NCBI RefSeq assembly: GCF_000003815.2
Contig: NC_049986.1
Coordinates: forward strand, 3,826,788-3,880,191
DNA: 53,404 bases
Source of the DNA: Branchiostoma floridae
Taxonomy: Eukaryota > Chordata > Leptocardii > Amphioxiformes > Branchiostomatidae
Direction of reading: 5' to 3'
The position numbers were made by a program, and so were the translations under genes. This document shows, one piece after another, positions 10,701-20,600 of this stretch (positions within the stretch are counted from its first letter, which is position 1; every line of letters begins with the position of its first letter). The notes below the pieces were generated by a model. It searched no databases and was not told where the DNA came from. It saw only the letters and a program-made list of their open reading frames with translations.

Positions 10701-13700
10701 AGGGGAGTAAGGGTAAATATCATTGTTAACAACACAAAATGATTAATCTCTACGATAATGGACACAGTTCCAGAGCAAGCTGTTAGGGAGTCCAAACACA
10801 CAACAACGCTTCTTTACATCGCAAGCTATCTGGCACCAAAAATTGGGACCATTGAATGTTCAGGTCAGGATACAAAAATCGAAAGTTCTGATGCAGTGCA
10901 AATGTCATATACCTAATGTGTTTCCGTACGTAAACTTGGTTTTGAACACTCTGAGTCAGAAATATGCAGCTAGGGTGGTAGTGGAGAGGGTTCGTAGAGA
11001 TACATAGCGGTGCGTCTTGAGTTGCAGTTTCAGTGTCAGCGGAAAGAGGGTCTGCGTAGTTTGTCTGTCAGTTTGATATTTGGGGCACCATGTGGACTTT
11101 GCTACTACAATATGTAGGGTTGTCTGTGCTACGTACTCTACTGTGCATTATGGGTTGTCTTTACAAATGATTTGGACTTGGCTATGATTTTTGTATTAAT
11201 TTTACATCGTTTTAAAATTGGCTTTTAGTCATGTTTGTGGATGCAGTAGGCTATAGAAAGGGTGAATAGGGTAAAAGGTCACCATGTATACTGTGGGTCA
11301 TATTTCACGTGTTTGCGCCGTATACATTTTTCCTGGTTTAGTGTTAATTGTACAATTTAGAGGCCGGACAAGCATGCCTATATGAGTTTTTCATCATCTA
11401 AAACTCAGGTGTGTGATTTCGGACAGCCTCTATCTGCCATGATTCCTATGGTATAAGTGTAGGCAGCCTAAAACTGCAATATGGCCAGAACCAATTAAGA
11501 TTGATTTTAAACTAGTCACCTTACATGGATACGCACTTCCATTTTCAGATAGGCAGAGAAGACGCCGTCACGGTTATGAAAAAGGTCACGAAGACCAGCA
11601 AGATGGAGAAGTTCAACTGGTACTACACCAAGTATGCCCCTTTGCACACGTTTGCTGAGATGATGTCAGGGATCTTCCTCATCATATTGATAGCGAACCA
11701 CAAGAGCATATTCACCGATGGAGACTACCGCTCTCTTGTGGCAGCTCCGGTGAAAGTTTCTGTTCTTTCAATCCTCGGAACAGCTATCCGTTACTTCATA
11801 GGGCGTTACATAGTAAGTCCAACTCTTGATGTCAAGCTCCTTAATTGTAGCTCTCTAAGGAATTGCATTATGGTGCTGCATTGCCTTGTTACAATCTCAG
11901 TACCTGAAATTTTCAATCTTTAAAAACTGTTCTTTACTACACCCAATTTTGTTTTATTATTGTTGAGTTTAGACTACTGAGTAGTATATTGCTTGAAATT
12001 TTGAGAGCTCTGAATTTGATTCAAATTGGAGTTAACGTTGTTAACGTTACTGAAAGGAAAGCAAAGAGTTTTGTCTTCATAATTTAGGAACCAATACTAA
12101 ATATATTTTATATTTTTGAGATGCGTTTGGACCCCACTCGGTCATTTTAGTCGCGAAAAAGGTCGGATGCTTTAGAGGTAACCTTAAAGAAGATTTATGA
12201 TCGAATGTTACAGTTTCAAGCTTAGATAGCTGATTTGTTTTTGGCCTTTGTCGTGAGATCTAAGTAGTATTTTTTTGTTCATCAACCGTAATAGCTTCCA
12301 CTATTTTCTGTTCCCCAGATGAACAGGAACATGGAACGCACAATGGTGGAGGTGAACACCATCCTGGCAAAATACCACATCTTTGCGACTGTGACCGACC
12401 AATACCTTGGTATCGCTAAGGCTGGCGTATCCTTTAATATTTCACATTTCTGGGGACCCTTGGAATTTTATAGTTTTCATGTAGAAACGCCTCATTCTAG
12501 CGGCCTCACGAGAACACATTCCTGCAGACGTTCCCTTAAATATATGCCTGCAAAATTCCTAGAATTCTTGCAGACAAGAAACATACTATACCATTAGGCT
12601 CGCCCGCGAGGCGTCGCCAAAACCAAGTAATACGTAAAGTGGAAACGTTTTCCTGCATAGCTAAATGATTGTGTAATTGGTGTGAATGTATGTTTAAAAA
12701 ACTCAAAGGGAGACGATGCAGATTTGTTTTAACTAATTAAATTAATTGAAAGGTCATGCCTGGAGGCTAACTGCATGTACATGGTGAGAACATGAGATTA
12801 ATTATGATGAAGAAGCATAAATGTGACAATGAACATTTATAAACATTTATACTCGAATGTTAGTTTTGGAAGATTCTTACTTGTGCATTGTATATTTAGC
12901 CATCTCACTCTCATGAAAGGTTTTAAAAACGCTTATAAGAATAATAAAATGTTTCAGTATTCAGATCCGAGAAACTCATAAGCTACTCTTTTTCTTTGCC
13001 ATAACAAGGCCATTGTTCTTACATTAATAACCAGCTGCATTTCGTGTACTACGAGAGGGGATGCTGTCTGGTGAGTTTATAATTCATTCCTTTCAATGTG
13101 ATTTTCTTTTTCGGCGTTTACGTGTCCTTGTCACTCTGATATATTTGAAGTTTTATAATCAACAGTCTAATGATTCATAGAACATTCAAACGTAATTGTT
13201 ACAGTAGGCCTAATTTAATATCATCCAATAAGATACAGCACAAAATCTCAACCAATATTATCATGTTGCATCTGTGTTACAGCTTCAAATACAGCAAGAC
13301 TTGATGGCTATGGCAACGCAGAAATCAGCCTCAGTGGAAGTCAACATCCAAGACAGCTTTTCTGACCCTCTGGTATTGTCAAGTACATCGACTAGTAGAA
13401 TTTGGATACCGTAAACCAAAGAAGAAGAAAAGCACTAAACGGCATATATTTGTCCGTGAATAACTTCATCAGGTTGGCAATTATTCATATAGTAAGGTTC
13501 TTTTAGCACAACCAGAAGTAAGTTATTTTCTGGTTGTGCTAAAAGAACCTTACTATATGAAAGGCATACATTTGTGTTGGCAAGTATAGACCGTGGTGTT
13601 TTAAAGTACATTCCTTCCTCAGGCTAAAGCCGATGCCCTACTGATGAAGTACAGTGAGCTGTACGCGCGGCGTCTGGTCGCCAAGATGCACATTGTGCCC

Positions 13701-13805
13701 CGTGAGTCCCGCGGACACATCAAATATGGTGCCTGCCTGTGTCAGCTGGTGGAGATATACGAGTTCGGCTGGAAAACGGACTTCATACTTACATGTGCAA
13801 AGTAA
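7151..13805 (+). CDS. TIR domain fused to TMEM268-like membrane protein (8 exons)
   Basis: Coding exons: 7151-7766, 9957-10007, 10597-10706, 11549-11812, 12319-12409, 13009-13070, 13283-13372, 13623-13805, giving about 488 aa. All borders are GT/AG and phases agree (1,1,0,0,1,0,0). Residues 1-77 are a polar leader and 78-204 a TIR domain. Residues 223-488 resemble vertebrate TMEM268: an NGQ-V-L-I entry block, two hydrophobic segments at about 293-308 and 322-346, an FVYYERGCC block, a YxRRL block, and a C-terminal CxCQLxExYxxG just before the stop. The TMEM268 match is from memory of that family and unaligned. Inferred role: a membrane-tethered TIR signalling adaptor. AATAAA signals lie at 14713 and 14726. 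The fusion rests on splice phase; a separate TIR gene and TMEM268 gene remain possible. Confidence 0.65.
7868..7900 (+). repeat. 33-bp target-site duplication, left copy
   Basis: Exact match to 8750-8782, starting GGAAATTATGACC. The two copies bracket the LINE fragment in intron 1 of gene A. Confidence 0.85.
7901..8749 (-). mobile_element. 3' fragment of LINE with restriction-like endonuclease
   Basis: The minus-strand frame 8809-8072 encodes the C-terminal end of a non-LTR retrotransposon polyprotein. It has LPTFCNLATWGKR, a CCHC knuckle CKLCGNRETLHHVLNNC, and then KPDLVIF followed by IQELTVPFEQN and a Lys/Tyr (KY) motif. These are the zinc knuckle and PD-(D/E)XK-like endonuclease motifs of the R2/R4-type group. 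The reverse transcriptase is absent, so the copy is 5'-truncated. The exact 33-bp direct repeat on both sides marks a genuine insertion, into intron 1 of gene A. Confidence 0.8.
8750..8782 (+). repeat. 33-bp target-site duplication, right copy
   Basis: Exact match to 7868-7900. A partial third copy of the first 11 bases lies at 8731-8741. Confidence 0.85.
8783..9956. other. Remainder of intron 1 of gene A
   Basis: AT-rich, with many degenerate motifs built around GAAACATT, GTTTGAAC and TCTAAAC between 8880 and 9540. No coding exon is recognised before the acceptor CACACAG at 9950-9956. Confidence 0.5.
9957..13805 (+). CDS. Exons 2-8 of gene A: TMEM268-like half
   Basis: Exon 2 (51 nt) is a linker. 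Exon 3 starts with the NYINGQHVLKIEP block. Exon 4 ends after hydrophobic segment 2. Exon 5 (12319-12409) and exon 6 (13009-13070) join across a split Gly codon to give the HCSYINNQLHFVYYERGCC block. Exon 7 encodes LQIQQDLMAM. Exon 8 encodes the CLCQLVEIYEFG end and stops at 13803-13805. Exon 3 uses the GTAAGG donor at 10707; an alternative 9 nt later (GTAAAT) would add Val-Arg-Gly-type residues in frame less well. Confidence 0.7.
10115..10455. mobile_element. MITE, family with GGCCTAAG ends, copy 1
   Basis: Terminal inverted repeats lie at 10115-10131 and 10439-10455 (AAGGCCTAAGTCCCAAT against ATTGGGGCCTAAGCCTT). The interior is GC-rich and non-coding. It sits in intron 2 of gene A. Confidence 0.6.
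13486..13559. repeat. Perfect 32-bp hairpin
   Basis: 13486-13517 and 13528-13559 are exact reverse complements separated by 10 bases. It sits in intron 7 of gene A, 63 bp before exon 8, so the intron RNA would form a long, perfect stem. Confidence 0.9.
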
Positions 13806-13859
13806 TGGGTCAAACTTGATGAGTCCTCAATGGGAAAGGGGCCCAGCCGGATAGTTTAC

Positions 13860-14065
13860 AGGCTGTTTTTCTTTTTCACTTTCGGGCGTGGGATCCCCTG
13901 CGACTTCCCGGCCGGGCACCGAGATCAAATTGGCCCGGCACCCGGTAACAAATAGATCCCGTGACCTACCCGTGGGGTACATCCAGGGGTGTCCTCCGGC
14001 CGGTGCTACATATTAGTACATCCCCCGCGGGATCCCGCGCAATTAGGGCCGAAGCCTTATAAGCC
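13860..14065. mobile_element. GC-rich element related to the GGCCTAAG MITEs
   Basis: Strikingly GC-rich against AT-rich flanks. It has repeated GGGATCCC and CCCGGC motifs and ends in AGGGCCGAAGCCTTA, similar to the termini at 10440 and 23610. It lies just 3' of the gene A stop, inside its probable 3' UTR. Confidence 0.45.
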
Positions 14066-14712
14066 TATGGTAACCAGAAACGAAGGAAAACAACGAGAAA
14101 CAGCCAATAATAACAAATTGAAAAAAGAGAGAAGCAGGAGATAAGAGAGTTATACCTTCATGATGTCTTGTGAGCCATTGTAGATTTATTATCTAATCTT
14201 TTTTTTAATATTACAGATAAGCATGTGATTAGCATAATCTTTTAAATCTTTAATATACATGTTGTGAGGCGCAGGGGTTATTTGCAGAACGACCGTTTGG
14301 AATTTGTTGCAAATGTGTTTCATAGAAGATTGACATAGCAGATTATTATTAGGATAATTCTTATGGTCTGTAGTTTTGATTCCTGAGATAATGATACCCT
14401 ATTTTTGTCCATTTTTTCGCAGGAGTTCAGTCGTACGTATACACGCATGTACAATCGGAGCAGTGGCGTCGCCGCTGTAGTCGCTGACATCATGGCTGAA
14501 ATGGCACTCGTGCTATTTGACGTCGACATTCCAAATCATCCAAGGACCTGTTAATCGTTGTCAGATAGAGAGCAGTATACAGAATACACTTTGTTCTAAC
14601 AGTTTTTGTTGAAGTGGAAGTCTGAATACCGTCGTCTCTGAGCTGTCATTTTCCCAAGCTACGGATGAGTTGTTGTTGAAGTTGTCATAATAACGGCTCT
14701 GAGAAATACTCC

Positions 14713-14731
14713 AATAAATAGTGTCAATAAA
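14713..14731 (+). terminator. Candidate polyadenylation signals for gene A
   Basis: Two AATAAA hexamers at 14713-14718 and 14726-14731 are the first on this strand after the stop at 13805. This implies a 3' UTR of about 0.9 kb, possibly with a spliced 3' UTR exon beginning at 14423 after TTTTTTCGCAG. Confidence 0.4.
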
Positions 14732-14900
14732 TCACTTGTGGGTAAATCCATGAATGCAGCAAAACAGCTGATGAGAAGGCTATATGTTTATATTGTATAC
14801 AAGTTCCACATGTATACAATAATCATAATTATCATAATGTTTAAACATGTAAACACTCCTAGCTTTTCATTCGGAATATAGTCTTTTATCAAGAGTGCAA

Positions 14901-14973
<73 letters not shown>

Positions 14974-14975
14974 AA
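14901..14975. repeat. (TA)n microsatellite
   Basis: Almost pure TA dinucleotide run with one C interruption near 14953. Confidence 0.95.
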
Positions 14976-15751
14976 AGAAATAAATGTAGAGTGCTTAGCG
15001 AAGATATGTACCGTTTCAAAATACTAGTTTTTGGAATGACCCTGCAAGGCTTCCAACTCTTAACCCCCAAAATGTACAGCGAGCATTCCGACCACTAGGG
15101 CTTTTTTCTCTAGTACTACAGAGTTGTGAAAATGTCATTGAATCATTGATATGATGTGATGTTACTTGAGTTTTATGAACGCAAAAAATTAGTCTTTAAA
15201 GTGATTGGGATCTCTTTGCCAATGCTTCCGAATGTTCTAGTGACCATTGTTTATTTTCGTTAACATAATTATTAAATTTATAGCTTCAATGCTAGAAAAC
15301 TGTATAGAATGCAAAGTATGCCGGCTTTGATTACTTGACAAAAATTCTGTTCAGTTTTTCAAAATGGTAATACATGGTAAGACTATATTTAGTTACGTAC
15401 TAGATTTCAGTTGGTTAACAATTGCAAATACACCGCACAGGTTTTTTGACCAGCAGGGATTCCATGCCCTTTACAGCTACTATGGCGAAATGTCCCATAA
15501 CTTTCGACAGATCTAGAACGTTTATCAGTAACATTTACATATCGCTTTGTAAGGACCACTCTATTATTATCAGCACACGTCACCTATTTTAGAAGAGAAC
15601 CGTTCATGAAGTTTTGTCTCCAGTACAGTTTGTCATTTATGACGATTTCTGGAATTTTTTGTAATAGAATCAATTATGCAAAATTATGCAGAGTTAAACA
15701 GGACACGATTCAATAAATTATCTAAAAAGATCATAACAATAAATAGAATAG

Positions 15752-16480
15752 TTAAAGGACAGCATCAGAAAATTTTCAATTCTTTATTTTCCAGTAATTT
15801 ACTCATTTACTCATTATACTCGGCGCGAAAAGGGGGTCGTTCGATATGTAGCGATCAAGGGTATGTTGTCAGAGGAAAAATGTTTTTTTAATGTCCCTGC
15901 CAGTTGGACAATTGTGAATTCAACCAAAATTCGTGGAAGCTTACGTGTAATTATCGCTGTGCTGTCCGGAAAGGAGAAGGTAAGAACTGACCCGAACTCG
16001 CTCTTGTAAAAGTCCAGAAAGGCACGGTGCGTGAACCTCCCCCACCGCCATTGTTTTGATTTCGTCCCGTCGCCGCGTGGTTTACTCGCAGGCAAGCTTA
16101 TTCATGTTCAGTCTCCCGGGGACTATGGCTTCGTAGACAGCTCACAATGCGACTTACAGGTCCACGAAAGTAATTTTTAACAACAACAAACTGAACTCCA
16201 GAATGGCGGGGTGATTATTCGCCGCTGAGAGGTTCACCGAGCGAAATGGCTGGCTAGAAGTTTCTGATCCGGATCCGTGACGTCATACAATCTCAGACGA
16301 TCAGAACGAGGCCATTACGTCATCGGCCAGCGCGGCTGGGAGAGGAGGAGAGCGCGAAGTTCAAACGTGTCTACAGGGTCATAATAGGCGGATCAATGTA
16401 AAAATTGACGTACATCAACTTTTTAATGAGTAAACTACTGGAAAATAAAGAATTGAAAATTTTCTGATGCTGTCCTTTAA
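15752..16480. mobile_element. TTAA-bounded element with 57-bp terminal inverted repeats
   Basis: 15751-15807 and 16425-16481 are inverted repeats with one mismatch in 57. The outer TTAA tetramers (15752-15755 and 16477-16480) fit a TTAA target-site duplication of the piggyBac type. The interior (about 15830-16380) is GC-rich and has no transposase. At about 730 bp it is a non-autonomous element. Confidence 0.7.
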
Positions 16481-16838
16481 CAACATGAAGTTACTATCAT
16501 GATACTTATTCATAAGATTACCAGTAAAATGGCGAGATACCAATGTAAGTATGTTGAACCATGTATCACTTAATTTCTAATAAAATGTTGAAAACAAGGC
16601 AAACATGAAAATATCTTGATCCATCTTGTATTTGACGGGCGATTCGACAACAATCCCTTGGCCTACCGCTTATGTTCCAAGAAGATGTCATCCATGTTAT
16701 GAAATCAACATGGCCTGGCTATGAATATAACATGTACACTCATGTAACAAGTATATGTGCTGCTGGTAGAATCCCAATTCCAACCACCCTAATCAATAAT
16801 CGACTTTTATCCAAAACAAACGATTCAAACATAAATGT

Positions 16839-16840
<2 letters not shown>

Positions 16841-16907
<67 letters not shown>

Positions 16908-16916
16908 GTATGTATG
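16841..16916. repeat. (TA)n microsatellite
   Basis: Long TA run passing into TATG repeats. Frames through it on both strands are artefacts. Confidence 0.95.
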
Positions 16917-17147
16917 TAAAAGGTAAATACATACAACATGCTTCGTCTCGTTGCGCATGTGCTTTAATTATGATAACGATACTATTGTACATCTGACTGA
17001 GTTGCAATATGAAGAAAAAAACGGCAACACTACATACATGTAGCACAAAACCTTTGTACTTAATTGTACATCCTTAATTATAATAAAATGCTATTCTACG
17101 TGAGAGGTGCAATATGAAAAACTCTGCACATGTAGCACAAAGCATTT

Positions 17148-17360
17148 GTAACGCTACTTCACCTTTATCCGTCGGGTAACCTAAAGCCGTTGTTTCATAA
17201 AAACAGAGTATATAGGGATAATAATTCGACGGATTGTGGCTCTAAATTTCAACACATGTATTTTTGCAGTTTAAAACCACCGTTTGTCGGTCCCTTAATA
17301 CCGTGTTTTTTAAACCAACGGATATTGGTTATCCCACTAATAAAGGTGAACTAGCGTTAC
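17148..17360. mobile_element. MITE, family M2, copy 1
   Basis: Imperfect terminal inverted repeats of about 34 bp begin GTAACGCTACTTCACC at 17148; the far end reads GGTGAACTAGCGTTAC, ending at 17360. A second copy at 28951-29402 has a PLE fragment inserted in it. Confidence 0.65.
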
Positions 17361-17463
17361 TTGTTGTAGCCTCCCTCGCAGACTCTCTCGGGGGTGACTG
17401 ATTTGCGGTTGTGCAATGATCTCTAATGTTGAGGAGATGGATCTTTAAAAAATGCCCGTTTGC

Positions 17464-17513
17464 CTAGAGATCAACATCATCATCTGAGGCACAGGCATTC
17501 TCTTCACCAGGGC
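17464..17513 (-). CDS. Gene B terminal exon: acidic tail
   Basis: After the acceptor CTCTTTCAG it encodes [16 protein letters not shown] and a TAG stop at 17464-17466. It joins in phase 1 to the lectin exon. The acceptor has a good pyrimidine tract. Confidence 0.6.
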
Positions 17514-17655
17514 CTGAAAGAGGCAAATAACAGAAATTAAACCAATTGTTGTCATTACGGTAGATAAATCTGGCTGAACAATGTCGAGAAGTATCCATAT
17601 GTTTCTCATAACATAAAAACCTACCGTACACAATAACTTGTAAGAGAGAGAAAGC

Positions 17656-17687
<32 letters not shown>

Positions 17688-20600
17688 CGGAAAGAGAGAG
17701 ATATGTGAGATTTATAAACTTATACAACCTCTTTTCCCTACTCAATACATTCAAGTTATAAATATTCATGATTTAATGTTTTTGACTGCAAATCATATAA
17801 TATGTTCCTAATTTTTCAACAATCCACTTAGAAGAATGCAATTCTTTTGTTAGGTTAACATTAAGTTTATACTATTTATCTGTCAACCATGTTTATCGTA
17901 CGACGTGTACTTAACCAGGTATGTATACAAGAAAGGTCTTCTTCCATTTCCAAAAAAAACTACAAAAAGTAAAATGACAAAAATACCTATTTGGCAGATG
18001 AAGCATTTAGGGATATCGCAAGGCAGGTCATTCCAGGCATTGTCTTCCTCCCACAAGAGCTGCCCGCAGCTTGTACCGTTGTTAAGAGGCTTCCCGGGTG
18101 CCCAGTTGGTGAAGGTACAGTCGCTGAGTGGAGTTCCGTCAGACCAGGACCACGTATCGTTATCCTATACATCAGAACGAAACTCTCTTGAAATGTGCAG
18201 GGTTTGAAATGCCCGTTTGCCTAGCTAGGTTTTAAAACTACATTTTTGTTTCGGGCACCTTTTTAGTTTCAAACTTCGGGGCGGGGACAGTGGAGTGCTG
18301 AGCTGCCTGCCACTGCGTACACCAAGGGTCAGAATCAAGGCTGCAATCGTTAGTTATAGTAGAATACAAATCACGGGAAATGCCCAAATTTTGGGTACGC
18401 TCAGGCGTCTTATGGGAAGATGAAAGAAAGACATAGGTCAAGAAGCAAAATGCAAAATGAAAAGGTAACATTTCTGTCTCTGGCGGAACTTACTCCGGCA
18501 AAATGAAGCCCGATCCAGCAGCTCTCCCCTAGAAACCTCTCAATATCCAGGAACATCAGTAAGTCCTGGAACTCGTGTATGTTTAAATCAGCAAAGTTCT
18601 TGGCTGGAAAACTCAGTTGAACCATGAGCCTCAGGAAGTCTTGCAGCTCTTGAGTCTTCACGTCAGCAAGGTGCCCTCCGTCCACTGCGCAGGCTTGCTG
18701 CGCATCGCGGTACGCCATGGTTGGTTTCATGACCACCTTGTAGTAGGTCCCGTCTCGCTCGGTGTAGTCAAGCTCTGTAGTAAATGAGAAATAAGCAAGT
18801 TCGGCGTTCCGGGTGAGCATGTGCAGCGACAGGGGTTGCGTGCAGTATGTCGAAGGTGAAGGCCGCTGATTTGTAAACATCTCAAGTCTTAACCATTGTC
18901 TTGATTTGCATAACAATGTCTAGACGTGCCTTGTTTATGTCGTATTATTTAGTTCGAATTCATCTTTATTAAGCCATGTTGTTTTGATTATATGGATGAA
19001 TCGGCGCGCACATCGATTTTTGGCCGTTTCAAAAAACATTTTTACAGAGTTTTAATTGTACTGAAAATCGTACAAAGACTCTGCAAATTGAGCGAATACA
19101 GATGTGAAAGAACACAAATGAAGAATATATTTTCCTAAATTGTTGACTCTCGAAATCAGCCATGCTGTCTGTGTTGCGTCCAGAACCTTGCTTTATCCCG
19201 AACCGTGCCCGCGTATCCAGAACCGCGCCTGCGACACGCAGGAACTATCCTGAACCGTGGCCAATCGCGAACAGTTCTGGATACACAGGGGCTTTTTCCC
19301 ATACTGTGCTTTAGGGCGGAGCTTAGTGTTTTTAGGGGAGGAGTCTGCCCAACGTGTTTTTTTTTTCTGCAGCGCCGCCATCTTTGTTTTGGGGGCGCTG
19401 GGATGAGAAAAAATCAGCATAATTTTACCTCATTAAAATACGTTTCACGCTTGTCTTTGATCATTTAGACTTAGAGTTGATGTGGCACAATCAGACAGGC
19501 GTCTTAGCACGAATTTCTACAACAGATGCTTTAAAGCTGATTACAATGTGACGAAAACAGAAACGTCAGCTGTAATTTGATGTTTTGGTTGTAAAGAAAG
19601 AAACTTGCTATCCAGTATTTTCCCCGCTTGATGAAGTGATTCATGCACAAACTCACGAGGGTCGCCACAGTCCGCTTCGTCTTCGGAGTTTGGACAGTTG
19701 CCGTAAATGCCGTCACACCACAGCGATTCCGGGATGCACCTCCAGTTCGGGCACCGGTGTTCGCCCTCCGCACACTCAGCACCCCCTTGGTCTGGAAGAA
19801 TTAGGGGGCGTTTATGACAATGAATCCGGGCCAGAATAGCGAAACTAAGAATCTGATCATGATCTGTCCAGATATGAAGTTTGTATTATTCAGCGCAAAA
19901 ATGGTGCTTTACACAATTAGGCGGTTTACTACGTGTACAATACAAACAAGCAAGGTTGACCAAACCAGAAAAAGTGCTGATATTTTTACGATATTGTTGA
20001 CAGGTACTAAATGCTAAGTATAACAAAACCATTACGTCCTCCTCTACCGTTATCTTTATTGCCTTCGAGTCGTTTTATATTGTTTGTTTCTTTAATTAAT
20101 TTTGCCAAAAATGAAGTACATACATGGGAAAGCAAGTAATAAAATAACAATGTAACGCTATATCTGATGACTGGAAATTAACCAACTTAGCTCCAGGTTA
20201 TAACAGTTCTATCAATGATAACACGTGAACAACAGTAAAGCATAGTTAAGTACCTGGGTCCCTGTAGTCGACACAGTCCTGACAGTTACAGTGGAGTACA
20301 GTGTTTCCGCACCTGCCCTCCGGGGAGCAGCAGGGGAAATGGCCGCTAGGGTTACATTCAGCAGGACTGTCGGCATCAGCAGGGCTGGGGTAGTCCTGTC
20401 CGCAACGCTGGTCCTCGCGCCAAGCTTTAGAAAAAATATACGTAAGGCTCTGTCATAGAGAACGGCCACACCGTATTGACATTTTTTTTTTCGTCGATGA
20501 AGGTTAGACATCCAGTAATAAGATACACCGAATAGCAATTACTCAAGCAACTGGTTTCAGATAATATCCACTTTCTGTCGTCAGTGACACTTAATAAGAG

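Noticed and set aside
14423-14555. Ninth coding exon of gene A
   Set aside because: It has a good acceptor and an open frame, but no phase-0 donor in exon 8 connects to it; the 13803 stop matches the TMEM268-like C-terminus. It may be a 3' UTR exon.
14867-15098. Tyr/Ile repeat frames on both strands (also 16672-17046)
   Set aside because: Translations of (TA)n microsatellites.
19193-19468. Short frames on both strands around CGCCGCCATCTTTG
   Set aside because: Intronic in gene B, no homology; the YY1-like motif alone is not evidence of a promoter.
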